A stretch of DNA of 64,000 nt from Sclerodactyla briareus. Lineage: Eukaryota > Echinodermata > Holothuroidea > Dendrochirotida > Sclerodactylidae. The stretch lies in contig JAODTK010005923.1 of NCBI GenBank assembly GCA_026419785.1, positions 310,001-374,000 of the forward strand, read 5' to 3'. Each line of letters opens with the position of its first letter. The stretch's first letter is position 1. A program made the position numbers and the translations under genes. Of the stretch, positions 25,287 to 36,574 are shown in pieces. The notes below the pieces were generated by a model. The model made no database searches, was not told the DNA's origin, and was given only the letters and a program-made list of their open reading frames with translations.

Positions 25287-27364
25287 ACACCAGCTGGGGG
25301 TCCTCTATCTATGATTTGCTACCTTCGCGGTATCGAACCCTATATGGAAATACGCTTGGGGTCATCTGGTCAATGAGATAGCTCACTTTAGCTGGTTAGA
25401 CCGATATGGTACCCAGCTTTGGAGCCTCTATCAGGGTAAGTTGCTCACCTTAGCTGGAGTCTATATTATACACCAGCTTTGGGGTCCTCTATCATGTGAA
25501 TTGCTCACCTTAGTCTTGGATCGAACCCATATTGACATAAGCTTTGGGTCCTCTATCACATTATTTACTCACCTTAGCTGGGTTGAGACCTATATGGTAC
25601 ACCAGCCTTGCCTTCCTATGCAGTGATTGCCTCACTTAGCTGGGGTCAGACGTATATGGGTACACAGCTTGGGTCCTCTTTCATGTGATTTGCTCACCTT
25701 AGCTGGGTCAGACCTATATGGTACACCAGTTTGTGTCCTCTATCATGTGATTGCTCACCTTAGCTGTGGTCAGACCTATATTGTACACCAGTGTGTCCTC
25801 TATCATGTGATTGCTCACCTTAGCTGTTCAGACCTATATGTACACCAGCTTGTGTCCTCTATCATTGATTTGGCTCACCTTATCTGGGGTCAGACCTATA
25901 TGGTAAACCAGCTTGGGGTCCTCTTTCATTCATTGCTCATCTTAGCTGGAGTCAGACCTATATGGTACACCTGCTTGGGGTCCTCTACATTGATGTGCTC
26001 ACCTTAGCTGGGGTCCAACCTATCTGGTACACCAGCTTGCTAACCTCTTCATGTTGATTTGCTCACCTTAGCTGGTCAACATATGGTACACCAGCTTGGG
26101 GTCCCTATCATTGATTTGCTCACCTTAAGCTGGGATCGAACCCATATGGTACATAAGCTTGGGGTCCTTATCACATTATTTACCACCTTAGCTGGGGTGA
26201 GACCTCTATGTACACCACCTTGCCTTCCTATCATTGGTTTTGCTCACCTTAGCGGGGTCCAACCTTATGGTCCCCAGCTTTGGGTCCTCTTATCATGTTG
26301 ATTTGCCTCAACCTTAGCGGGTCAGCCTATATGGTCACACCAGCTTGGAAGCCCTCTATCATGTTATTTGGCTCACCTTATCTGGGGTCGACCTATATGG
26401 TAACCCAGCTTGGGTCCTCTATCAGTATTGCCTCACCTTAGCTGTGTCAGACCTAATGGTACACCAGCTTTGGGTCCTCTTATCATGTGATTTGCTCACC
26501 TTAGCTGGAGTCAGACCGATATGTTACACGCAGCTTGAGGTCCTCTATCATGTGATTTGCTCACCTTGCTGGAGTCAGACCTATATGGTACACTAAAACA
26601 GCCTTGCTTCCTATCATGTGATTTGCTCACTTAGCTGTTTTCAGACTATATGGTACACCAGCTTGGGTCCTCTAGCATGTGATTTGCTCACCTTACGCTG
26701 AGGTCCGACCTATATGGGTAACACCAGCTTGTAGTCCTCTATCATGTTATTTGCTCACCTTAGCTGGGGGTCAGACCTATATGGTACACCACTTGGGTCC
26801 TCTATCATGTGATTTGCTCACTTAGCTGGGGTCAGACCTTATGGTAATCCGCTTTGGGACTCCTCTTATCATGTGATGTTGCTCACCTTATCTGGAGTCC
26901 AGCCTATAGGTACACCAGCTTGAGGTCCTCATCATGTGATGTGTTGCTCACCTTAGCTGGAGTCAACCTATATGGTACACCAGTTTGTGTTCTCTATCAT
27001 GTGAGTTGCTCACCTTAGCTGAGTCAGACCTATAATGTACACCAGCTTGTGTCCTCTACATGTGAATTTTTCTCACCTTAAGCTGGGGTCGACTATATGG
27101 TACACCAGCTTGGTGTCCTCTATCATGTGATTTGCTCACCTTAAGCTGAGTCAGACTATATGGTACACCAGCTTTGGGGCCCTATCATGTTGATTTGGCT
27201 CCCCTTACTGGTGGTCAGACCTATATGTTACACCAGCTTGGGGTCCTCTATCATGTGATTTGCCCCCCTTAAGGCTTGGGTCAGACTATATGGTACCCCA
27301 GCTTGGGGTCCTCTTTCATTTGATTTTGCTCACCTTAAGCTGGGTCAGCTATATGTAATACCAG
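25287..27364. repeat. 64-bp satellite array, block 3
   Basis: The longest block, about 32 units, with the same variant-unit order at its start as block 2. Units differ from consensus mainly by one-base deletions and duplications. Confidence 0.95.
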
Positions 27365-27579
27365 GGCCGGTGGTGTAGGGGGCATAAGAAGTGATGGTTC
27401 ATTGACAATTTACAAGAAATTATTCGGGTTCGAATTCAAAAAACAGCAGGCACCAGAAATTTTTCTAGGTGGCGTGTACTTGCAGTGCGACGGTCAGAGG
27501 TCTTGGACTTCATTTCATGGGTTCCGCTATTAGCAGTGGATTTTCTGGGGTTACTGGATTTGTTACAGGAATATTTTGC

Positions 27580-27664
<85 letters not shown>

Positions 27665-27980
27665 AAAAAAAAAAAAAAAATAAAAAAAATAAATAATCTA
27701 GTCTGTCAGCTGTGAGCAGTCATGTTGAACTTGACTCCTGCTTCTTCCAGTCCAAGAAAGTGGTCGGGTCCTGGAGTTTCAACTGATAGTCCCTTTCGGA
27801 TGGTGGCTAAAATGTGTCCGCGGGAGCAGGTTTGGATTGGTTACATCCCTGCCTCTTTATCATCCTGAGCACTATTGAGAAAGAAGGCGAGCTATGCAGT
27901 GCTCAGCCACGATCAATACAACCAGGGTCCACAAGATGAACCTGAATTGGCTTCCTGAATCAAATCAATGAAATCAAAAC
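27365..27980 (+). mobile_element. SINE-like insert in satellite, family S, copy 3, with a long A tract
   Basis: Best-preserved head of the family: GGCCGGTGGTGTAGGGGGCA resembles a tRNA A-box region and GGGTTCGAATTC near 27,426 a B box. Flanks are ATACCAG and ACAACCAGCG, the same satellite phase as the other copies. An A tract of about 113 bases (27,581-27,693, few interruptions) replaces the short ATAAG seen at this point in copies 1 and 2. Confidence 0.75.
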
Positions 27981-28410
27981 ACAACCAGCGTGGGGTCCTT
28001 CTATCATATGATTTGCTCACCTTAGCGTGGGATCGAACCCTATATGGTACATACGCTTGGGGTCCTCTTTCACATGAGATACCCACTTTAGCTGGGGTAA
28101 GACCTATATGGTACACCAGTTTGAGGTCCTCTATCATGTGATTTGCTCACCTTAGGCTGGGATCGACCCTAGATGGTACCAGCCTGCCTCCTATCATGTG
28201 ATTTCTCACCTTAGCTGGGGTCAGACCTATATGGTAACCAGCCTCGCCTTCCTATCATGTTATTTCTTACCTTGCTGGAGGCAGGCCTATATGGTCCCCC
28301 AGCTTGCAGTCCTTATCATGTGATTTGCGCACCTTAGCTGGGGTCCGACCTATATGGTACACCAGCTTGGGTCCTCTATCATGTGATTGGCTCCCCTTAG
28401 CTGGCGTCAA
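27981..28410. repeat. 64-bp satellite array, block 4
   Basis: Seven or so units in the same phase and order as after the other inserts, then an abrupt change to unrelated sequence after CTTAGCTGGCGTC. Confidence 0.95.
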
Positions 28411-29079
28411 AAATATTGTTTGCATTTCGTATCGATTTCCGGGGATTTCCCTGTATTCTTACCGGCTTGTAGCCAGATAGACTGCAGAGTAGAGAACAAT
28501 GTTTTATGTGTCAAATCATGTTCCAAGCAACACTCCCAACTGTTTCAACACTCGTAATGAGATCTTATACCCATTCTCTCCATTTTTAATGGCTGGACAC
28601 CTATTTGAACACATATTTTGCAATTTTTAAACCATTGATGTTTCATTTATGCTAATAAATCTCCAAAACCTGGCAAATTGAGAAATTTTTAATTGTCTTT
28701 TAGGCGCTATCGTTGACTTTAGAACAATGGTTCTAAGAAACTAAACACTGTTTTAGGTTTAAACAATAGTCGGCCTAGTATGCGTTCTGTGTTTGATAAA
28801 TAATTGATAATAATAATAATAATATAATAATACTCCTAATAATAATAATAATATAATAATATAATAATAATAATACTAATAATAATAATATAATAATAAT
28901 AATAATAATAAACTATGAAAAAACAAAAATCACAAGATATAGTAGGCTACCTTCTTATATACGAAATATACTCAGAAGTGCCTGATTTGAGAAACGCCCG
29001 CCCCGCCGCGTGCATGGAAACGGGTCACTTGGGTTGTCCGCGGCCTGCTCTCCCGCCCGCCCGCGTGCATGAAACACGG
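28411..29079. other. Non-satellite island with (TAA)n microsatellite
   Basis: Unique AT-rich sequence interrupting the satellite, with a TAA/TAATAA tract at about 28,806-28,912. A GC-rich patch near 28,995-29,075 holds two copies of CCGCGTGCATG(G)AAAC. No gene seen. Confidence 0.6.
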
Positions 29080-29410
29080 CTATCTGGTATTTGTTACAGG
29101 ATTTTGCAATGGAGGCTCGTCGGTCAGCTGTTGCGTCATGTTGAACTTGCTCTTGGCCGCTCCTCCGGTTCTGAGAAAGTGTAGGTCCTGGAGTTCACTG
29201 ATAGCACTTCCGGATGGGGATGTAAAATGGCCGTCCCGTGAGCATGTTGGGATTGGTACACCCTGCCTCGTCTATCATCTGAGCACTCGTCGATAAAGAA
29301 GGTGATTTATCGCCAGTGCTCATCCACATCAATACGGCCAGGGTCCTAGATGAGCCAGATATGGCTTCCGAACCCATAGAAATCACATTGAATCGAAATC
29401 AAAATCAAAA
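29080..29410 (+). mobile_element. SINE-like insert, family S, copy 4 (5'-truncated)
   Basis: Aligns with the second half of the family S inserts (TTTGTTACAGGA, GTCATGTTGAACTTG, GGTCCTGGAGTTCACTGATA, ATCATCTGAGCACTCGTCGA, GTGCTCATCCACATCAATAC) and again runs straight into the satellite phase CCAGCTTGGGG. The tRNA-like head is absent. Confidence 0.7.
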
Positions 29411-29542
29411 CCAGCTTGGGGACCACTATCATATTATTTGCTCACCTTCGCTGGGGTCGGCCATATTTCCCACCAGTTGAAGGTCCTCATCACATGATTT
29501 GCTCACCTCTCAGTTTCTGGGGTCAAAACTATAGGTACACCA
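29411..29542. repeat. 64-bp satellite, block 5 (left of hAT-like insertion)
   Basis: Two diverged units ending GGTACACCA, whose last eight bases recur right of the inserted element at 30,675. Confidence 0.85.
29535..29542. other. Target-site duplication, left copy (GTACACCA)
   Basis: Eight bases directly before the inverted end at 29,543, identical to 30,675-30,682. They belong to the satellite unit, so the pre-insertion sequence is predictable. Confidence 0.85.
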
Positions 29543-30674
29543 CATTGCTGGAGGACTTGAGTCGTGTACTCGACTCGGTCCGGACTCGAATCCCTTTTTT
29601 CAAGGCCTCGTGACTCGGACCGATTCAATGACGCGACTCGACCAGATGACTCTGGGACTCGAGTCTTATTTTTCAGAACAGGACTAATTTTTTATGATCG
29701 TCCAATCAAATATCTTTGGCATGCCCGCTTGCGCATGTAGCCAATCTTCCCCGTTGTATTTCCGACTGTCCCGATGTATAAATAGAAGCAACATTGCATC
29801 TTCCCACACACTCCGTTTCGCCTGTTAAAAGGTCGCCTGATTAATTACGTACTGAATATCGATACCAGATACATGCTAGCAACAGCAGAAGGATACATGT
29901 GCAGAAAAAGGTTTCTCCATTACCGGAACATAAGATTAATTAGCATGACGACAAAACCCATAAACATCTACCTGGAAATACCTCAATCCCATCGATCACG
30001 ATCTATTTTGGGGAGGATCATTTAGAGCCTGCTTGAAGCATGTATGCTGGCGTATATGTTTCTGGACCATGTGCTTTTCACAATTTGAGATCGAAAATAG
30101 CAGTGGCACTCCTCTTTAGTCTTTTCTGCATAAATGGTAATACAATGTGAATAGATCATGGAGAAGTTACCCCATCCTCACAACTTTTTAGGTTACATAT
30201 GTTTTAGTTATATATAAATTGACGTGATATTTTCCTTCATGAGGCTTGCAGTTACAATTCATCATGGTCATTGTCACATCCTAATGTATGGATTGGGTTG
30301 ACCACGGCCCATGGAAATTTCAGGCGTTCATTATCGCCATCACTCTCCAACACTTCCTATAAGCCTTTATCTATAGGTTTCGTGTAAATTCAGCCCATTC
30401 CTCTGTTTAAATGTCTTTGTTCATCACTATCAGTACAGTACATGGTTAATTGGTACAGCGGGCTGCATTTCAAACATTGCCTGGTACCAAGAAATCCTGT
30501 GTGCCAGGTGAAACTGCACTGCAATCTACAGTCACATTTTGGTAAGGACACAAGGACTCGTACTCGGACACTGTGACTCGGAACTCGGATTGGATCAGGA
30601 CCGACTCGGGACTCGGATACTGATGACACGGACTCGGACTCGGCTCGGATTGAGAGGATCGGACTCCAGCACTG
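29543..30674 (+). mobile_element. hAT-like non-autonomous DNA element, complete copy
   Basis: About 1,132 bp. The left end reads CATTGCTGGAGGACTTG. The right end read inward on the other strand is CAGTGCTGGAGTCCG. Eight-base duplications GTACACCA flank it. Eight-base target duplication and CAGTG-type ends are hallmarks of the hAT superfamily. Inside each end lies an array of GACTCG hexamers (about 29,555-29,660 and 30,548-30,665), both in the same orientation, as expected for subterminal transposase sites. No transposase frame exists, so it would need a partner in trans. A TATAAATAG motif lies at 29,777-29,785. Confidence 0.88.
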
Positions 30675-30815
30675 GTACACCAGCCGTTAGGTCCCTACAC
30701 ATGATTGGCTTACCTTAGATGGGGTACCAGCTTGGGTCCTCATCATGTATTCTGCTGACCTTACCCAGGTCAGACCTATAATGGTACCACCAGCTTTTGG
30801 GGTCCTCCTCTAGTT
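30675..30815. repeat. 64-bp satellite, block 6 (right of hAT-like insertion)
   Basis: Begins with the right target duplication GTACACCA (30,675-30,682) and holds two diverged units before the satellite ends near TTTGGGGTCCTCCTC. Confidence 0.85.
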
Positions 30816-31124
30816 TGCTGAGGGCTGCTGTTGTTTCGCAGCATCATGGTTTTCCTTGAAGGTCTTTGCCATCAGTGTCTTGACCTCCTGTAGACCCGCA
30901 CTGTTGTTGACCCTCAATAACATTATCCCAGGCGATCTGGTGGTCCCCTCTCCTGGGGTGGACCATCAACTGTTGGAAAGGAGTGCATGCGTATCATTAT
31001 TCCATGGTAACAGTGAGTGTGACTGGTTGGCTCCTGTTGGAACAGATCCCAACAGATCTTCAGCCTTCACCAGGCACACAGAAATGATACATTTCCTCTT
31101 CGGAGGACCTTTTGAGGCCAAGGT
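30813..31124 (-). CDS. Exon-like open region interrupted by one TGA, unknown protein
   Basis: The minus strand is open for 52 codons (31,124-30,969), meets TGA at 30,966-30,968, and is open for 51 more codons to a stop at 30,810-30,812. The translation looks protein-like: a basic KRKCIISVCLVKAEDLL stretch and, after the TGA, a helical LQEVKTLMAKTFKENHDAAK stretch. Just before the TGA the strand reads CACTCCTTTCCAACAG, a good 3' splice acceptor, so the second half could instead be an exon starting at 30,967 in another frame. It sits in a unique island between the satellite and the next hAT-like element. Family unknown; it may be a pseudogene. Confidence 0.22.
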
Positions 31125-31346
31125 TCATCAAGACTTTTTTTTTAACTATTTTAACGTGAAAGAGGTCAACAAACTTCACTTCCCAAAATTGGGCTTCTAG
31201 CATGCCGCCTTTGGAGTTATTTCACTTTATTTATGAGGAATTTTGAACTATGACATCACGGGGAATGGTTCACAGGCCTCTCATAGACTCTGCACAGTGC
31301 TCAGTATATGCTACATTTTTGTGCCATGATACAAAATATGGTCTAG

Positions 31347-32763
31347 CATTGCTGGAGGACTCAAATCGTGACGCTGATTCGAGTATCTATTTCAAGGACT
31401 CTTTCTCGGACCGAAGTTCAATGACTCGACTCAGCTCGATCCAAATGACTCGGGACTCGGTCGGCGTACTGTCCGAGTCCCTCTTATTTTTCCAATACAG
31501 AACTTGATTTTCACGATCGTACAAACGACTGAAATAATACGCACAACCCTTCCGAAAGGTGCCCTAACTTTTGCCACTTCTTCCGACTGCCCGTCTCTAA
31601 ATCCGAGGATGATTAATCCTTCCACAAGCACACATGTTTTACGGCCACAACATCAATTATTAGAATAACAATATACTTACTATTGCAAAACTATACATGT
31701 GCTGGAAGCTTACTAGTACGAACAAAATTGTTTGCATTATAAATCAGGCCTGGACAAATATATCCATATTTTTCTAAACCGATAATGTGATACCTACTAA
31801 GAAACGTTACAGCATTATCCTGTCTATATGATACTTGGGAGGTGGGGGGGGCTTAAAACATGGAAGCAACCTGAAATACTCAAATCGGTTTGGGAAGATT
31901 TATAGCCTAGATTCCATCTCACATGTGCCCACTGATGTTAGGAAACTTTCTTAACCATGTGCTTTTCTTATTTTGTCATCGTAACGGCAGGGGTATTGCC
32001 ACTCTTCCGCGTACATGGTTAATTTTCAATTTGTGGAATAGTTTCAGTGGTGGGAATCCGGCAGGCGGGTAATTCTTGGGGTGCAATTGCTTTTCGTCCC
32101 GCGAAGATTTGGCAGTAACACTTCACTATCTCTTGATTGTATGCCTCCGCTCATTTTATTCATGTGGCATAGTACAAAAAGTGGATAGTGTATAGAATCT
32201 GTGTGAATTAGAAGAAAGATCACAAGGGAGGAATGCGGTAAAAGAAAAAGGAAGAAGCTTCCTCGAAAAAAGGGGGGGGGGGGGGGGGGGGGGGGTGGGT
32301 GAAAATGTGGAATAGATCAATCTTCTTCTCTATAACTTTTCATGCTAGTTAATGCATGACATCATATGTTACAATTTTATTCTCAACTTTTCTACTATCT
32401 TTTAGTGGAAGTGCCCGTCACACTCCTGGGGTCCAGGCCTACATAGAACTCTACTTGTGTTGTACCCATAGTATAGTCATTATTGCCCTTTGCATCTCAG
32501 TAGGTAGTCAAATAAATTCATTAGCATGCACCTGTCATGAGTTATCACCAGCCAGTCTCTCGTCAAAATTCTTTTTATGTTGAAGTAATTAGTTAAGCAG
32601 TATCCGCTGCACTTAAAACATTGCCTGGTATATAGCGAACAATACAGCGGTTGTCAGTTATGCCTTTAAGTTTGTAAAATAGTAAATTTGCATAAGGACT
32701 CAAATATCATACTCGTCCTTGGACGCAGATACTGATGACTCGGAGGACTCAACTCCAGCACTG
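31347..32763 (+). mobile_element. hAT-like non-autonomous DNA element, second near-complete copy
   Basis: Starts CATTGCTGGAGGACTC and ends GACTCAACTCCAGCACTG, matching the ends of the 29,543 element. GACTCG-type arrays occupy about 31,357-31,480 and, weakly, 32,695-32,755. The body (about 1,417 bp) shares blocks with the copy at 53.0 kb, such as TGCATTATAAATCA, GGGAAGATTTA and CCATGTGCTTTTC, and with the right fragment at 57.65 kb. A clear 8-bp duplication was not found in the flanks (TGGTCTAG left, GGAAGACT right). A G tract fills about 32,272-32,295. Confidence 0.82.
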
Positions 32764-32967
32764 GGAAGACTTTAGTACCACCCGTACAATAGTAATAGAC
32801 GAAATTCTTCTCAATATTCGGGATTATTTTGTAGTTTCTATTCTCTACGTAGAGTTTATTGTTACCGTTTTTTCAAAAGTACAACTTTTACATTGACTTT
32901 GTATTACAGGGGCTCCCAGTGTTCCCATTGTGATGTCACGATGTGAGTTTTGCATCGGCACACTCGG

Positions 32968-33280
32968 ATAATAATACTAATCATTCTAGTGCTTATATAG
33001 CGCCTTTCCACCGGATGCTGCAAACCTCTTTACAGATATTACCCTGTTTATAGACTGTATGCACTCCACACCCTAGAGAGTATTTGGCAGCAGCTAACCC
33101 GCGCCGTTGTACTCCTTTTCCTCACAGGTCCCCAATTCGCACCTGGGTGTAGAGAGGAGTGGAGAGGGAGTTCCTTGCCCACGACCCACGAAAGCTGATC
33201 GGTCTGTTGGGTTCGACTCACAATCCTACGGTCACGTGTGAAAAGCTCTACCGACTCAGATGGAATTCGGTCTTGTGTTT
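32968..33280 (-). mobile_element. tRNA-derived SINE, family B, with LINE-like tail
   Basis: The minus strand reads a tRNA-like head (TCTGAGTCGGTAGAGC A box, GAGTCGAACCC B box), then a body, and finishes GGCGCTATATAAGCACTA followed by an ATTAGTATTATTATC repeat. A GCGCTATATAA tail plus short repeat is typical of SINEs that borrow the 3' end of an L2/CR1-like LINE. It is unrelated to families A and S. Confidence 0.78.
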
Positions 33281-33601
33281 TCTTTGTGGTCACTTGAATA
33301 GTGAATATTCATATATTGGTGCACTGACCCACTGTGCACGTAACAAGCATGCATGTGAGTGTTGCTATATTTTAGAATACTGTGGACTCCACTCTGAACA
33401 GAACGTGTTCGCCTCGTTACATTTTAGTTGTTTTAGGTTGTGTCATCCGACCCCATATTCATCTTAATCATGGACACAACAAGTGGCGACGGAGGTGGTA
33501 AACGATTTTAGCAGAATACTGGAACATTTGTGCCCTTCCGAACGTAATTCCGTCAGTATCAGAGGTTGTTAATGAGTCTGCAAAGGCTTTGCGTGTAACG
33601 C

Positions 33602-33883
33602 ATGGAACAGAACCACTCCTGTCCTGAAGGATTTGCCAACATGACTGTTCTGATTCTTGGAATGTCAATGTCGGATTCGTTATTGATTACCCCATGCAAA
33701 CCCACAATGCTGGAAAAATATAAGACTGGGTTTCCGTATTATTCATCTGGACATAGAGCCTATGACCCGTGTAATTATGGAATGATAATTAAAACAGAGC
33801 CCTATGACCCGGATGCGAACGTTGGGAGTCCTATGGAAGAAGTTCCCCCATTCTTCGTGGCTAATGACATACTCAGGAATTAG
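33602..33883 (+). CDS. Possible exon with IKTEP motif, unknown
   Basis: An open stretch of 93 codons whose last 40 look protein-like: acidic and proline-rich with MIIKTEPYDPDA, which contains a sumoylation-type (I-K-x-E) site, then GSPMEEVPPFF and a stop. The first third is less convincing and the start codon follows a stop by one codon, so if real this is more likely an exon than a complete gene. No family assigned. Confidence 0.2.
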   Translation: MEQNHSCPEGFANMTVLILGMSMSDSLLITPCKPTMLEKYKTGFPYYSSGHRAYDPCNYGMIIKTEPYDPDANVGSPMEEVPPFFVANDILRN

Positions 33884-34039
33884 CAAAGTAGCCGTCTTCT
33901 GTCTCAATGGGAGCCAAAGGATATGCGTGGTAACTTTTTTTATCGTCACACTCAAATCCGGCTTCTGTTAGCAAGTACCTAGGAATGGGAGAACCAATCA
34001 GGCCCAGACCTGGTCGCATGCCTGAAGGATTCTGAATAT

Positions 34040-34720
34040 TCAAAGCAACAGGTGAAAGTTGTGATAATTATAAGTCATGGATAATGTTGGGGATGACAAT
34101 TGCAATGGATGCTGATGGTTTTAGAAGTCTTATTAATTAGATGTAGGTCATGTGTTCATTTATTTAATTTCACATAACAGCATCAGAGGAACATTGCTTT
34201 CATTTAATATCCTCTATAGGCCTATTGTTGCCGGAACATTGACATTGTGGCTGTATTAACACTGCAAGGATCAATTAAGGGCACAGCTGTATCCAACTGT
34301 GAGCTATGGGATTACATATGTAGCCTACACACATGACTTTTCAGGAGCACGTTAAGGATGAGAAGATATAAACATCATCAGTTTTATCCAAATGTTTATG
34401 ATTTACCCTCAATTTTAGCCATTTTATGCTACCTGGCCATTTCCAAAACCTGATTTTATGATTTTATGCCACTCTGGGATGCCTGTCTAAGAGTATCATG
34501 GCGTTTGTGTGGGGACTCGCATGGAAGAAGATGATTAAGGTGATGATGATAATGGTACAGATAAGTCTATGACGAAGGCAACAATTATGAAGTTGACCTG
34601 GGGGTAGGAACATGTAATGATGAGGGATCATTGAATGGTGATGACAATAGAAGCTTACCCAGTAAACCAGCGGCTCTTGTAGCTCTCTTCTATCCACATC
34701 GTAGATGATATGTTTTACTG
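34040..34720. repeat. Segmental duplication, copy 1 (broken by ~350 bp insert)
   Basis: Blocks AAAGTTGTGATAATTATAAG, TGATGGTTTTAGAAGT, then after an unrelated stretch (about 34,130-34,480) AGTATCATGGCGTTTGTG, ATGGTACAGATAA and CTTACCCAGTAAACCAGCGG. The same blocks occur in this order at 37,130-37,513 and 40,580-40,911. Confidence 0.75.
34659..34717 (-). pseudogene. PAXIP1-like: BRCT5-like exon, duplicate copy 1 (3' half)
   Basis: On the minus strand, CATTACATCAG is followed by a 59-nt exon-like segment and then GTAAGC. It encodes, with a two-base deficit near the middle, a KHII segment and then MWIEESYKSRWF, the tryptophan-containing last helix of a BRCT fold. Known PTIP proteins have a similar KHI-x-x-P-x-W arrangement in BRCT5. 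The upstream half of the exon (CTHLV and RTVNFLC segments, present at 37.4 kb) is missing here. The net frame is disrupted, so I score it as a damaged duplicate, though the missing bases could be consensus errors. Confidence 0.55.
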
Positions 34721-34955
34721 ATGTAATGAATATATGGGTAGAAATAAGGTCCAGAACCCCAATTGTGGATTATCACAAAGTTATCAAACGAAATGTAAAC
34801 TACACGTGCTAGAGAATAAAACACTCCCATTTCTTCTATCAATTAAGTTACTTGTATAGTGGTAAAATGATACGTAAGCCACAGTATATCAGCGTACAGT
34901 GATTGCTAAAAAACTAGGGACTTCATTCCAGTGTTTGCTACGTGTATTATTTCAG

Positions 34956-35190
34956 GGCCTGTTCTCGCGCTGAATAGAACCATAACAATAGGTTTGACAT
35001 CGCTCAATACCAGCGGGCTAGAGCCGGGGCACTGGCAGATTATTTATGACCTATTTATTGTACACAATACAGGCCTGCTGAGGTGTGGGAGGCGTCCCCT
35101 GGAGCTTCCCTTTGCCATACTCTGCCAACAATGGGCCATTCATAGCAGCCACACTCATCCCTCCGAACGACCTGCGGTCACCAGCCAATA
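34956..35190 (+). CDS. Weak terminal-exon candidate, unknown protein
   Basis: GTGTATTATTTCAG, a good acceptor, precedes an open frame of about 77 codons ending in a TAA that overlaps AATAAA at 35,187. The encoded segment has no motif I recognise. It would be on the strand opposite the BRCT gene and inside its span. Chance occurrence is quite possible. Confidence 0.15.
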
Positions 35191-36189
35191 AAATGCTTTA
35201 GATAACATCCCATATCTCTCTACCGGATTAGTTATCTGTTACATTATCCATTTGGAGGTGGATCTGGTTAATGGATTGCAGGCTTTAGTTTGTAGTGTGG
35301 TCTATTTGGTTCGGAGTTATGCCAGCATCTGATCCATGATGTTTCTCAAATCCAGGGAGAGGCGTTGAGCATAGTACTTCTCCCAATGGCCCGTAATGAG
35401 CAGGTAATTGCCTTGGTCATTATCTGTTTTCACATTAAATCATGCCACTCAAGCACTGATATTTTGGTCCCAACAGAAGCACAGTCACATTGGCCTCCCA
35501 ACTATTTTGTTCTAAAATCTGTCGTCTTTTGACCATCAATCAAGATCAGTGCTGTATTATACGGATGTATTATTCATATGTCCTCAGAATCTATTTTTTG
35601 CTTCTATTAATCTGTTGTGGAACATATGCATATCACTTCATACATGTGGATAATTCCACCAAATCCACCACCAGACACCTGCTTCAATGAACGCACACCG
35701 CATACGTAAAGCGCATGCGTACGTACAAGTTGGCATCCTTGCAGTGACCTATTGTTAGAAACGAATACAGTAACGTGTATGAGAGGCATTTTGTTATTCT
35801 CACATAATGGCCTTCCATATGCCCTTCTAGGAATTTTGTTTTAGCTCCCTCTGTCGTGGTTGGAAGAGGTCAGGTCCCATGAAGATTGAATAGACAGATC
35901 GATCAGAATGATCAACCGAAAGATTTAGCTATAAGATAAATGGATAAAAGGACAAATCCAGTATACATATTTGCAGCATTTTCATTCATTACATTACCTA
36001 CCAGAAGTTTCTTTCTCCGGGCTATCTGCAAGGAATCTTCAAGCTTGAAAGTGAGAGGGACTCGACTCCGGGTCATGGAGGCCGGAAGTGTTGGGCCACC
36101 CCCCCCAACCCCCCCCCCCTCATCTAATGACTGTGGACAGAAAAAATGGAAATAATGACCAAGAAAAAAAAGGTGATGTAGAATGGATA
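35191..36189. other. No gene recognised
   Basis: AT-rich sequence with short open frames on both strands and a C tract near 36,108-36,118; no feature supported. Confidence 0.4.
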
Positions 36190-36574
36190 TTAAAGGTCAA
36201 GTCCAGCCAAAAATCTGTGAAAGTCCTATGATTGTGCATTGAAAATCATGCCAATCAAACATTTGTTTGCAGTTATAAAGCTGGTTCGGTTATAAAGTTA
36301 CCAATTTTTCAAAGATTATTCATTTATCACTGCAAGTTTCATTTTGCAAATTGGCAACATTTGATGACGTCATAGTCTACCAATTTTGAGACTTAAGGAA
36401 ATATGTCTTAACTTTTCCTCCCTTATAAGTGGTAGATATGACATGAAAAAGTTGCCAGCTTGCCCAAATCACCTAATTATATTGAAATTGAGGAAGCCCT
36501 ATCTTGTCACCCGAACGATGTTTATATAAACCTGGAACAAATGATATATCAAGTTTTTTTTATTCTCTCTTTAA
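36190..36574. mobile_element. Possible TTAA-flanked MITE
   Basis: Begins TTAAAGGTCAAGTCC and ends TCTCTTTAA. The outer six bases are inverted (TTAAAG / CTTTAA) and TTAA is the target type of piggyBac-like elements. The interior is AT-rich with a TGACGTCA palindrome at about 36,364. No coding capacity. The short inverted match makes this a candidate only. Confidence 0.4.

Noticed and set aside
21854-26596. Many plus-strand frames of 60-130 codons with a repeated hydrophobic and Trp-rich pattern
   Set aside because: They are translations of the 64-bp satellite, where indels bring successive units into frame; no start context or conservation beyond the DNA repeat.
2850-28410. CRISPR-like direct repeats in the tandem arrays
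   Set aside because: Units are contiguous, without unique spacers, and the setting is eukaryotic.
31339-32771. An 8-bp target duplication around the second hAT-like element
   Set aside because: TGGTCTAG and GGAAGACT do not match; only a loose similarity exists, so none is claimed.
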